Assembly (NCBI GenBank): GCA_039621445.1
Contig: CP154955.1
Location: 39,440,426-39,504,425 of the forward strand
Length of the DNA: 64,000 nt
DNA from: Euglena gracilis
Taxonomy: Eukaryota; Euglenida; Euglenophyceae; Euglenales
Direction: 5' to 3'
Part shown: positions 26,131 to 42,445 of the stretch, piece after piece
Numbering within the stretch: the stretch's first letter is position 1
Layout of the letters: the number at the start of each line of letters is the position of its first letter
The notes under the pieces: model-generated
Database searches by the model: none
What the model saw: the letters and a program-made list of their open reading frames with translations, nothing else
Told to the model about the DNA's origin: nothing
Program-made: the position numbers and the translations under genes

Positions 26131-29100
26131 AACCAGGTTTTGAATAGTGCTGAGCTCTTAATAAGCGCGCACCCACCCCTTCATTGACCCCTCCATACAT
26201 ACCGGCGCACTCCATGGAGCTCTTTTGCCTGAAATCCATGGGTTTTGTGCCAGAAACAGGGCGCCGGTGGGTCGAAAAACGCTCATATTCGGCTCAAAAA
26301 CAGTTTCTCCGGGTCCGGGAGGCCCAAGAACATTGTTTTGGTAAAAAAAAAATTTCGATTTTTTTCGACTTTTTCGACCCGGTTTTGACCCAAAATCAAT
26401 GGGTCGGCGGCCCAAAACGGGGCGCTGGCGGGTCGAAAAACGCTCGTTTTCGGCTCAAAAACAGTTTTTCCGGGTCCGGGAGGCCCAAAAACATCGTTTC
26501 GGGCAAAAAAATTTTTCGATTTTTTTCGGATTTTTTGACCCGGTTTTGACGCAAAGTCAATGGGTCGGCGGCCCAAAACGGGGCGCCAGCGGGTCGAAAA
26601 ACGCTCGTTTTCGGCTCAAAAACAGTTTTTCCGGGTCCGGGAGGCCCAAAAACATCGTTTCGGGCAAAAAAAAAATTTCGATTTTTTTCGATTTTTTTCG
26701 ACTTTTTCGACCCGGTTTTGACCCAAAGTCAATGGGTCGGCGGCCCAAAACGGGGCGCTGGCGGGTCGAAAAACGCTCGTTTTCGGCTCAAAAACAGTTT
26801 TTCCGGGTCCGGGAGGCCAAAAAACATCGTTTGGGGCAAAAAAAAATTTTCGATTTTTTTCGACTTTTTCGACCCGGTTTTGACCCAAAGTCAATGGGTC
26901 GGCGGCCCAAAACGGGGCGCTGGCGGGTCGAAAAACGCTCGTTTTCGGCTCAAAAACAGTTTTTCCGGGTCCGGGAGGCCCAAAAACATCGTTTCGGGCA
27001 AAAAAATTTTTTTCGATTTTTTTCGACTTTTTCGACCCGGTTTTGACCCAAAGTCAATGGGTCGGCGGCCCAAAACGGGGCGCTGGTGGGTCGAAAAACG
27101 CTCGTTTTCGGCTCAAAAACAGTTTTTCCGGGTCCGGGAGGCCCAAAAACATCGTTTCGGGCAAAAAAATTTTTCGATTTTTTTCGACTTTTTCGACCCG
27201 GTTTTGACCCAAAGTCAATGGGTCGGCGGCCCAAAACGGGGCGCCAGCGGGTCGAAAAACGCTCGTTTTCGGCTCAAAAACAGTTTTTCCGGGTCCGGGA
27301 GGCCCAAAAACATCGTTTCGGGCAAAAAAAAAAATTTCGATTTTTTTCGATTTTTTTCGACTTTTTCGACCCGGTTTTGACCCAAAGTCAATGGGTCGGC
27401 GGCCCAAAACGGGGCGCTGGCGGGTCGAAAAACGCTCGTTTTCGGCTCAAAAACAGTTTTTCCGGGTCCGGGAGGCCAAAAAACATCGTTTGGGGCAAAA
27501 AAAATTTTTTCGATTTTTTTCGACTTTTTCGACCCGGTTTTGACCCAAAGTCAATGGGTCGGCGGCCCAAAACGGGGCGCTGGCGGGTCGAAAAACGCTC
27601 GTTTTCGGCTCAAAAACAGTTTTTCCGGGTCCGGGAGGCCAAAAAACATCGTTTCGGGCAAAAAAAATTTTTTCGATTTTTTTCGACTTTTTCGACCCGG
27701 TTTTGACCCAAAGTCAATGGGTCGGCGGCCCAAAACGGGGCGCTGGTGGGTCGAAAAACGCTCGTTTTCGGCTCAAAAACAGTTTTTCCGGGTCCGGGAG
27801 GCCAAAAAACATCGTTTCGGGCAAAAAAATTTTTTTCGATTTTTTTCGACTTTTTCGACCCGGTTTTGACCCAAAGTCAATGGGTCGGCGGCCCAAAACG
27901 GGGCGCTGGCGGGTCGAAAAACGCTCGTTTTCGGCTCAAAAACAGTTTTTCCGGGTCCGGGAGGCCAAAAAACATCGTTTCGGGCAAAAAATTTTTTTTT
28001 GTTTTTTTTCGACTTTTTTGACCCGGTTTTGACGCAAAGTCAATGGGTCGGCGGCCCAAAACGGGGCGCTGGCGGGTCGAAAAACGCTCGTTTTCGGCTC
28101 AAAAACAGTTTTTCCGGGTCCGGGAGGCCAAAAAACATCGTTTCGGGCAAAAAAATTTTTTCGATTTTTTTCGACTTTTTCGACCCGGTTTTGACCCAAA
28201 GTCAATGGGTCGGCGGCCCAAAACGGGGCGCTGGCGGGTCGAAAAACGCTCGTTTTCGGCTCAAAAACAGTTTTTCCGGGTCCGGGAGGCCAAAAAACAC
28301 GTTTCGGGCAAAAAAAAATTTTCGATTTTTTTCGACTTTTTCGACCCGGTTTTGACCCAAAGTCAATGGGTCGGCGGCCCAAAACGGGGCGCTGGCGGGT
28401 CGAAAAACGCTCGTTTTCGGCTCAAAAACAGTTTTTCCGGGTCCGGGAGGCCAAAAAACATCGTTTCGGGCAAAAAAATTTTTTCGATTTTTTTCGACTT
28501 TTTCGACCCGGTTTTGACCCAAAGTCAATGGGTCGGCGGCCCAAAACGGGGCGCTGGCGGGTCGAAAAACGCTCGTTTTCGGCTCAAAAACAGTTTTTCC
28601 GGGTCCGGGAGGCCAAAAAACATCGTTTCGGGCAAAAAAAATTTTTCGATTTTTTTCGACTTTTTCGACCCGGTTTTGACCCAAAGTCAATGGGTCGGCG
28701 GCCCAAAACGGGGCGCTGGCGGGTCGAAAAAACGCTCGTTTTCGGCTCAAAAACAGTTTTTCAGGGTCCGGGAGGCCAAAAAACATCGTTTCGGAAAAAA
28801 AAAATTTTTTCGATTTTTTTCGACTTTTTCGACCCGGTTTTGACCCAAAGTCAATGGGTCGGCGGCCCAAAACGGGGCGCTGGCGGGTCGAAAAACGCTC
28901 GTTTTCGGCTCAAAAACAGTTTTTCCGGGTCCGGGAGGCCAAAAAACATCGTTTCGGGCAAAAAAATTTTTTTCGATTTTTTTCGACTTTTTCGACCCGG
29001 TTTTGACCCCCGGTTTTGACCCAAAGTCAATGGGTCGGCGGCCCAAAACGGGGCGCTGGCGGGTCGAAAAACGCTCGTTTTCGGCTCAAAAACAGTTTTT

Positions 29101-30415
29101 CCGGGTCCGGGAGGCCAAAAAACATCGTTTCGGGCAAAAAAATTTTTTCGATTTTTTTCGACTTTTTCGACCCGGTTTTGACCCAAAGTCAATGGGTCGG
29201 CGGCCCAAAACGGGGCGCTGGCGGGTCGAAAAACGCTCGTTTTCGGCTCAAAAACAGTTTTTCCGGGTCCGGGAGGCCAAAAAACATCGTTTCGGGCAAA
29301 AAAAATTTTTCGATTTTTTTCGACTTTTTCGACCCGGTTTTGACCCAAAGTCAATGGGTCGGCGGCCCAAAACGGGGCGCTGGCGGGTCGAAAAACGCTC
29401 GTTTTCGGCTCAAAAACAGTTTTTCCGGGTCCGGGAGGCCAAAAAACATCGTTTCGGGCAAAAAAATTTTTTCGATTTTTTTCGACTTTTTTGACCCGGT
29501 TTTGACCCAAAGTCAATGGGTCGGCGGCCCAAAACGGGGCGCTGGCGGGTCGAAAAACGCTCGTTTTCGGCTCAAAACAGTTTTTCTGGGTCCGGGAGGC
29601 CCAAAAACATCGTTTCGGGAAAAAAAAATTTTTCGATTTTTTTCGACTTTTTGGGCCGAAAACGGGTGAGTCGAACAGAGAGAAAAGTGTACAAAATGGC
29701 ATGGAAATGGCCCAAATTGGCCAAAAAACGCCCGTATCTCGGGCTGTGCGGTGAGTTGCGGGGAAACCAAAATCCCAGTAGATAGAGCGTTCCAAGGGCT
29801 TCAATTTAGGTCTCCGGACATTTCCTTTGATTTTGCATCATTTTCGAGAAATTTTGAAAACATCGATTTTTGACCCCCCACCCCCCGAAAACGGCTAAGT
29901 CGAACAGAGGGAAAAGTGTACAAAACGGCCATCTGCGCCGAAAACGGCCGTATCTCGGGCTAGGCGGGGAGTTGCGGGGAAATCAAAATACCGGTGGATG
30001 GGGCGTTCCAAGGGCTTCAAATTAGGTCTCCGGACATTTCCTTTGATTTGGCTTCATTTTGGAGATATTTTGAAAATTGACATTTTTTGGCCGAAATGGC
30101 AGAGTCCAAAGGGGGGGGGGGCTCATCCAGGGGGGGCGGGTAAATCCTACCGAGTTTGGACCCCTTCGCGCGTGAATAACTCGGGCCTGGCGGGGAGTTG
30201 GGGGTCAAACCCAGGTGATTCGGAAACTAGGAATCCAGTCGCTCGTGACTGAAAAAAAAAATTCCGGGAACCGGGCCAGGATCATGGTGATAATCCGTGG
30301 GTTCTCCTGGTGGCCCCGACCCGGGGGGGGGGGGGGGGGGGGGGTGGAGGGGGGGGGATTTCGACGGTGGTAAGCTTCGCTCTTACCCATAAAGGGATAA
30401 GAGCTCAGCGACCCC
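26131..30415. mobile_element. Tandem-array transposable element, copy 2 (nested in the hAT-like element)
   Basis: Shares both ends with copy 1 (20461-22561) but is twice as long because its array is expanded. It also carries an extra diverged copy (29660-29870) of the tail segment that follows at 29880-30415; the shared part begins GCGTTCCAAGGGCTTCAA. No coding region was recognised. Confidence 0.78.
26270..29655. repeat. 163-bp tandem array, about 21 units
   Basis: Junctions (GTCAATGGGTCGGCGGC) recur about every 163 bp from 26396 to 29511. Units are almost identical apart from homopolymer lengths and occasional duplicated 24-nt pieces near 26690 and 27340. Because 163 is not a multiple of 3, open frames wander through all three phases; they are not taken as genes. 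Confidence 0.97.
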
Positions 30416-30599
30416 GCCTAAAGCCAGTCAATGCAGAAGCGGTTGTGAACAAACAATATGAAAATCGGATTGTTTGCCAAGGTTTCTGGCATAGTTCGGT
30501 TGGCCTCGGTTCACCAAAAGCTGTGACACACGGCAGAATAAGCAAAACTTGCAACCACATCTTTCTTGATTTGAATCACTTGAGACATTCTTAGAGTTT

Positions 30600-30950
30600 T
30601 GGAACAGTCAAATTTTACTGACATTTTTTTCCCTTGGAAATTTTTTGGATTTTCAGTGGCATTTTTTTGCTTCCAAAATCTCTCAAAATTAAAATTTCGA
30701 GAAATGTTGATTTTCACAAAAAAAAAACTCAAAGATTTCAGGGTTAAATTTGGTAGTTTTAGGGGGGGGGTGGAAAATAACGAAGGTCAAAAAAGGTGGT
30801 GACCAAATTTTGGCACAGTCAAATTTTACTGACACTTTTCCTCTGTCAAATTTGTTGGATTTTCAATGGCATTTTTCTTGCTTCAAAAACCTCTCAAATT
30901 CAAAATTTTGAGAAAATGTTGATTTTTTGGAAGATGTGAAAAATGGGGGT
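30600..30950. repeat. Two-copy direct repeat, about 211 bp apart
   Basis: Segments beginning CAGTCAAATTTTACTGACA at about 30606 and 30817 align over some 130 bp with substitutions. They lie inside the hAT-like element. Confidence 0.8.
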
Positions 30951-31299
30951 TTGAGGGAGTTTAATGGCCACTTTTTGAGGAAAAAGTTCTAAAATAATTT
31001 TTTTCTTCAAAAAAATTATTTGTTGCGTTTTTTAAAAAAAAACACATATTTTTAAAAAACTTGTTTTCTTTTTAAAAAAATTATTTATAAAAAACTTGTT
31101 TTTTAAAAAAAAGTTTTTTTTAAAAAACATGCTTTTAAAAAAAATTATTGTTTCAAAATAAAGCAGTCAACCTTGGCAAGCACCTATGGTCAAGCCCCAA
31201 AATTTCCCCATTTGAGGCCATTTTAGGCCATTTAAGGCCAACAGGCAAGCAAATGTCCTGAATAGGGTCAGAAATTTAAAGTAATTGCAATGAAAAAAA

Positions 31300-31485
31300 A
31301 TGGATGGTTTCGAGTTTCGAGTTTCGAGGTGACCCACTCTGTATCCCATGCAACAAGGTTTTGAGCAATGTGTATGGCGGCACACTGCATGGGCACGCGT
31401 TTGGTATTGCTCACATGAAAAAGTTGGATTATTTTGTCAGTGTTCATAAGGCTATCCGGTGTGGGCGCATGGGTCAGGGCGGTCC
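31300..31485 (+). pseudogene. Zinc-finger (BED-like) fragment inside the hAT-like element
   Basis: A plus-strand frame contains GDPLCIPCNKVLSNVYGGTL followed by HGHAFGIAHMKKLDYF. This gives a Cys-x2-Cys ... His-x5-His spacing like the BED finger at the N-terminus of hAT transposases. It lies near the right end of a transposon with hAT-type ends. The frame stops soon after, so it is a remnant at best. Confidence 0.4.
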
Positions 31486-31733
31486 ATCAGAGACGGGATT
31501 TTTTTTTTAGTTAACTGCCCCTTAAGGACTGCCCCTCCAGGGCAGTTTTGGACCCGAAATAATTTTTCTGGCATCTTCGGCGCCGGGTGTTTTTTTGACC
31601 CATTTTGGGACCCATATGCAGGAAACCATAGCTAAAATGCCCTAAAATTCCTAAAATGCCTAGAATGGCCTAAAATTCCTAAAATTCCTAAAATGGCAAT
31701 AACTGTCCCTCATGGACCGCCCTGATCCCATGC
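31467..31733. mobile_element. Small terminal-inverted-repeat element (267 bp)
   Basis: 31467-31494 (GCATGGGTCAGGGCGGTCC...) matches the reverse complement of 31705-31733 with a few differences. The interior holds repeated AAAATTCCTAAAATGCC-type A-rich units. It is nested in the hAT-like element and non-coding. Confidence 0.65.
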
Positions 31734-31949
31734 TTCGCCCGAGGCTTCTTCCTTGGGCGTTCCGAAGCCACAGGAGTCTGAAGCCATCGGGCCATCTTTG
31801 GGGTCTGAGATTTACCCGAGGAAAAAAATGCCTTAAAAAACCTTAAAATTTTTTAAAATTCCTCAAAAAACCTTAAAAAACCTTAAAAAACCTTAAAAAA
31901 TGCCTTAAAATTTTTTTGAGAAATCTCGCCTTAAAAAAAATAATGCCTG

Positions 31950-34600
31950 ATTTTAGGTTAGTAAGTTTTCATCTTCTCCGGGGAAGATTTTCATCATGCA
32001 ACTCTATTTCGATGTATTCTGCTTAGATATTGGGAACATACTGATTGCATTGCAAAAATTTTGACGATGGTCGATGACTAAAAAATAGCAAAAAAAATTC
32101 AACTGTTAGGGGTTTTAAAATCAAAAAGATTCCCTGCGGACTTTTTTCATTTCTATTCACCACGGGTTGGGAGTATGAGGCGTCCTTTGCTTGGTCGAGC
32201 TGAGAGAGGGTATGAGTTGGTTAATCAATGCTTCACTACACAACGCAATCATGATCTGGCATTGTCCAAAGGAACATGCCTCCAACCTTCTTCCTCCGTT
32301 TTGCGTCGCCGCCGGTGGAGGCCATTTTGACCATAGCACAGCATGGCATTTCCCACAGCATCACCCCAGGGCTGTACAGGAAGGCCGGGTGGGGGGAGTC
32401 GACTCCCCGCACCCACCACAACATTTTCACAGATTTTTTCTGAAAACAAATCCACCCGGCGACAGGAGGTCGAAAATTGGTGCTCCCGGAAATACGGGAG
32501 GAGGAGGTGGTGGGGGTGGTCGACCCCCCAACACCCTGGCTGCTTGGCCGATTCCCGTACTGCCCTGATACCCTCCCTCCCCCGGGGGAGGGGGTAGCCA
32601 AAGGGGGCCCGAAAATGACCCGAGGTGGGTTTTGTGTCCCGGTGCCTGCCGACCGAGCCAATCTTCCCTTGAAAATGGCCATTTCCGGGCCCCAGCACCT
32701 TTGCCGCTGGGGGATGTCCAACAACACTACCCGCCCCAACCTCCAACCCCCCCCCCCCCCGGGGTCGAAACTGCCCTACCCCCCCCCCTGCCTGCCCAGA
32801 GCACCCCCCTTGGGGTGGGACCTTCCTTGACAAGAAGCCTGCATCGTGTGTCACCGCGGTACCGTGGAGGCCCCCCGGCACGCCGGACGGCGGCGAAGAA
32901 GACACTTTGGCGGGCAGGCCAGGGGGAGAATGCGAGAACAGAGAGCGCCTGCAGGGGAGGCCCTCAACGAGGCGCCATCCCAACCCCCGCTGACCGTGTG
33001 CGCCCATTTCCCGGGGGGGGGTCGTTTGAGGAGGGGATGCAGTGTAGACCCAAAGGAAATTTTCCATATCACTTTGGCACCACATAATCTATATAATATA
33101 GTAAAGCATACTGATCATGCCAATATGGTTGCCTCCCTGATATATTATTATAGTCTGGATCATGCAGTTCAATCTGTGCTGCCATGTGAATTCTGCACCA
33201 TTGCTCATGTTGCCACAATTAATATGTACATGGGCAACCTTCGTCAACAGGTGGGTTGCCGGTCCTATCTAATTCGCTGGATTACCCATTACTCTTTATT
33301 TGTTTTGCTTATTTCGAAGCAGTGAGCCGTTCTCCTTTCCAAATCAAAATTCCCTATTTCTAAACATGTAAAAACATTCCATTGGCAGGCAATTTCGTAA
33401 ATATCATTATGAAATTGCCCATCCATCCACCACTTTCAACTTTTCACCCACTCAGCCTTTTCCCTGTCCCATCACTTGCCTTTTTCTCACGCTACCCCCA
33501 CAGACCATCCACGTCTTCCACTCATAACTTTACACTTTACATTTCCACTGGTTTTGTGTCTTCTTATGGGAAATACATGCTGCTTCGCAAACGGTTTATC
33601 GCGGGGAAGGCCACCCCGTGTCCTGGGGACAGGACTGGATGGGAGTGTGCCTCCCGGAGGGGGGTTGGACCCCCGCCCAGGAGGTGGATGGGTGGCCGGA
33701 CGCTCTCCACCACGGCACCGAGCAGACAATATCGACGGCTCCCTGGAGGAGGGGGGGTCAAATCCACTCTTCCAAAACCCAGTCAGTTGCCTTCTTTGAA
33801 AAACCAATCGTTCACCACCCCCTCCCCCTGGAGAGAGGGAGGGAGGGAGTCCGTCACTCTGGAATCCAAGGGACAGTGGACCACAAACAAAAAAAGGCTA
33901 AATTTTCTTCCGGCGCCTTTGGTGTCAGGTCATGAGTGGTATTTTCTGCCCTTCAGGGGGGGGGGGTCCGGGCCATAACCAGTCAGTCACTCTGAAAATA
34001 CCAGTTACCCACCCCCTGGGGGGGCGGGCAGGCAGTGAGCAAGTGGCTTTATGAGTCTGAGTACTAAATGAAGGGGAACATTCGCCGAGGCGGGGCCTTG
34101 GGGGAGGGGGAATTGTGCGCACACTTCGCAGGCGTTGCTGTACAGTGAAAAATGGCCCTGTGCGACTTTGCAGAAAGCGACAGTGGAGGTATGCAAGCCG
34201 GGGGCTCCCTGTGGCTTTCCCCCTCGATGCCGCACCGCACCCCACGGAAGCGAGACCAAGCCACAGGGGGAGAGGGCCATCCAACAAGGCACCCGCAAGG
34301 ATTTGATTCGGGACAACTGGTCTACAAACCTCTTAAAACCGAAACTGATATTGGCATTCCGGTTGAGTTTGACCAACCCTGGGGGGGGTGCCCTGGAGTG
34401 CCTGGGCAGGCAGGCACTCTATTCTCCCCGGAGGGTGGGTGCTGTCTAGTCCTAGCAAAAAATGCCTAACCAAATATGAATATTTCTCAGTTTACGGCGC
34501 CTTCGGCACCGGAGTGCCTTGGTTGAGTGGCACTTTTGCCATGTGTTCCCTGGGTCGGATCTGGGAGCCTCAAAATGTCTGCCCAAGGGGGGGGGGTCGG
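31950..34600. other. Gene-poor stretch with scattered coding-like scraps
   Basis: No gene could be assembled. Coding-like pieces on the plus strand include GRAERGYELVNQCFTTQRNH (about 32195) and LPCEFCTIAHVATINMYMGN (about 33177), ending in a CAG|GTGGGT donor-like site at 33252. A GC-rich block at 32820-33000 may hold an exon; it shares GGAGGCCCTCAACGAGG (32956-32972) with 52306-52322. The rest is G-run-rich repeat. Confidence 0.35.
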
Positions 34601-35053
34601 TCAGGCATTATTTTCTCAGGACGATTAAAAAACCTTAAAACCCCATTTCTTATTAAAAATTTTGTTACCAAAATGCAAAACCTTAAAAAAATGTTCAGAA
34701 ATCGAGCAAAAAAGCAGCCGCAAGGTATCGGCAAAACCAAGCCAATTGCGGGGGGGAAATGGTTGTCTATCCACCTAAAACTCAAAAAAATGGGTTTTCA
34801 ATTTTTTGATATTCGACCTTGTCCTAATTGATTCGATGCCCAGAAGGCTCTTTGACCGCCCTTGGAAGACTGACGCCTCGCAAATTCTTAAAAAATTTTA
34901 AATGCCACGAAGAAACTTTTAAAAAACCCAAAAATATTAAATTATATGAAAAATATTTACCTTATACCTTATTCCTTTAAATATTTCCCTTATATTTCCC
35001 TTACAATATTTCCCTTATAATTCCCTTAAATTCGCCTTAAAAATAATGTCTGA
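34601..35053. mobile_element. Small element with TCAGGCATTATTTT ends
   Basis: The left end TCAGGCATTATTTT and right end AAAATAATGTCTGA are inverted with one mismatch and resemble the ends of the 6-kb hAT-like element. GGTCGG flanks both sides (34595-34600, 35054-35059). The interior is A/T-rich with CCTTA repeats and non-coding. Probably a deletion derivative of the same family. Confidence 0.65.
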
Positions 35054-40806
<5,753 letters not shown>

Positions 40807-41268
40807 CAGGGGGGGGGAAATGCAACTTGGCCCTTCAAATTATGCAAGTCAAAAAAATGCAAAAAAATGCAAAAAAATGCAAAAAAATGCAAAAAAAAAA
40901 CAAAAAAAATGCAACGGCGAACCCTGAAAAAGCTGGAAGATGGCAGACTTTGCTGCTTTCCTGCATAAAATCAAAAAAATTTTCCAGGGCAAAATATTTT
41001 ATGCAAAAAAATGCAAAAAAAATGCAAAAAAATGCAAAAAAATCCAAACATATGACAACCAACTACAAAATTTTTTTCCAGGGCAAAATATTTTATGCAA
41101 AAAATGCAAGAATATGCAAAAAAATCCAAACATATGGCAACCAACTACAAATTTTTTTTCCAGGGCAAAATATTTTATGCAAAAAAATGCAAAAAAATGC
41201 AAATTTCGGGAAAAGCCGATTATGCAAAAAAAATGCAAATTATGCAAGTTGCATTCCCCCCCCCCCTG
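40807..41268. mobile_element. MITE copy 1: poly-G terminal inverted repeats, 7-bp target duplication
   Basis: Ends CAGGGGGGGGGAAATGCAAC and its complement GCATTCCCCCCCCCCTG; CTACAAC flanks both sides (40800-40806 and 41269-41275). The interior is built of ATGCAAAAAA decamers and three copies of a segment containing CAGGGCAAAATATTTTATGC. Non-coding. Confidence 0.85.
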
Positions 41269-41822
41269 CTACAACACATTCTACCTAGAGATCTGCACCC
41301 TTGATGAATGGGAGTATGCTGAATGTGACCCATTCCTCTATACACCTCCGAAATCCGAAGCCCGAAATGCGTTGCACCCATCAGCCGGGAGCCGGACTGA
41401 ATTTGACCAACTCCACTGGGGAAGGACCTAGTCTCGGAGTGCCATAGATTCCTGCTCATGAAGGGACTGGGGGGGTTGGCACGGGTGCCGCAAATCAGTT
41501 TCTTCGGGGCTGGCGGCGCCCTCGGCACCGGACCCACCCCTGGGGGGGGTCGGATCTTGGTGTCTTGAAGTGCCTTGAAGTGCCTGCCCAAGCAGGAACC
41601 CCAAGGACAACCAGGCTGGTCCCCACCCACCGGGCGCCGAGGCGTCGTGGCTCAGTCGCACTCCCCGACGGCTTGCACGCCTGATCTGGACCCGTAGGTC
41701 GGGGTGTGGGGGGGAGGATAGCACGGGACATGCGCACCGGTGGGGGTGCAAGTTGTCGGCCGCTGCCTGAGTCCGGGGGTAGGCCCGGCCTTCAGGTGGC
41801 GGCGAGGCGGGCCGGGCGGGCC

Positions 41823-42379
41823 TTACGCGCTCCAGCGGCGGCGCGGGGGCGGCGGCAGTGCCTCCAGCAGGGCGTCCACCTCGAACGGCTCGCGGTCAGG
41901 AAGAGGGCCGAGGGCTGCCGTGGCATCCGACGTGCCCGGTGTGTTACTGGCCGTGCGAGCGTGGGCGTGTCCAAGCACCTATGATGGGTTCCGAATTTTA
42001 GCCCGCGGTCGGCAGCGGTCGACAAATGTTACCTGCCAACCAAAAGTGGGCAAAAGCAGTCAAAAGAAGCGAAAAAACAGATCAAAAATAGGTGAATTAT
42101 GGTGACAAATGGGCCAAAAGGGGCTAAAATGATATAAAAAAAAAGCGGCAAAAATTATGACATGAGCAGATGATCCATGAAATCTCAAAATCTGGGGTAA
42201 AAATGAGCCAAATTGTTGATTCTCACCGAAAAATTGGCATCAATTTGGAAAAAGTTGCGCGTTCGGCTGCGGTTGGCAACCCACGTATGACAGTCACCAA
42301 AGCTGCGGTTGGTTGCGGTCTGCTGCGATCGGCTGCGGGAGGGATAGGTGCTTGGGCATGTCTTGTGCGTGTGCGTGTA

Positions 42380-42445
<66 letters not shown>

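Larger units (their letters stand above)
25919..31949. mobile_element. hAT-like composite transposon with 8-bp target duplication
   Basis: The left end 25919-25942 (CAGGCATTATTATT...AAGGCG) and the reverse complement of 31927-31949 match over 23-24 nt with one indel. ATTTTAGG directly flanks both ends (25911-25918 and 31950-31957). An 8-bp duplication and CAGG ends fit the hAT superfamily. Inside are CCTTAAAAAA repeats near each end, a nested tandem-array element (26131-30415), a two-copy A/T-rich repeat (30600-30950), a zinc-finger-like peptide near 31300 and a small nested element (31467-31733). No intact transposase is visible. Confidence 0.8.

Noticed and set aside
26270-29655. CRISPR-like regular repeats
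   Set aside because: Units are contiguous 163-bp tandem copies with no unique spacers, in a eukaryotic genome.
25936-31945. CCTTAAAAAA runs as telomeric repeat
   Set aside because: Short, irregular, and located inside the ends of inverted-repeat transposons.
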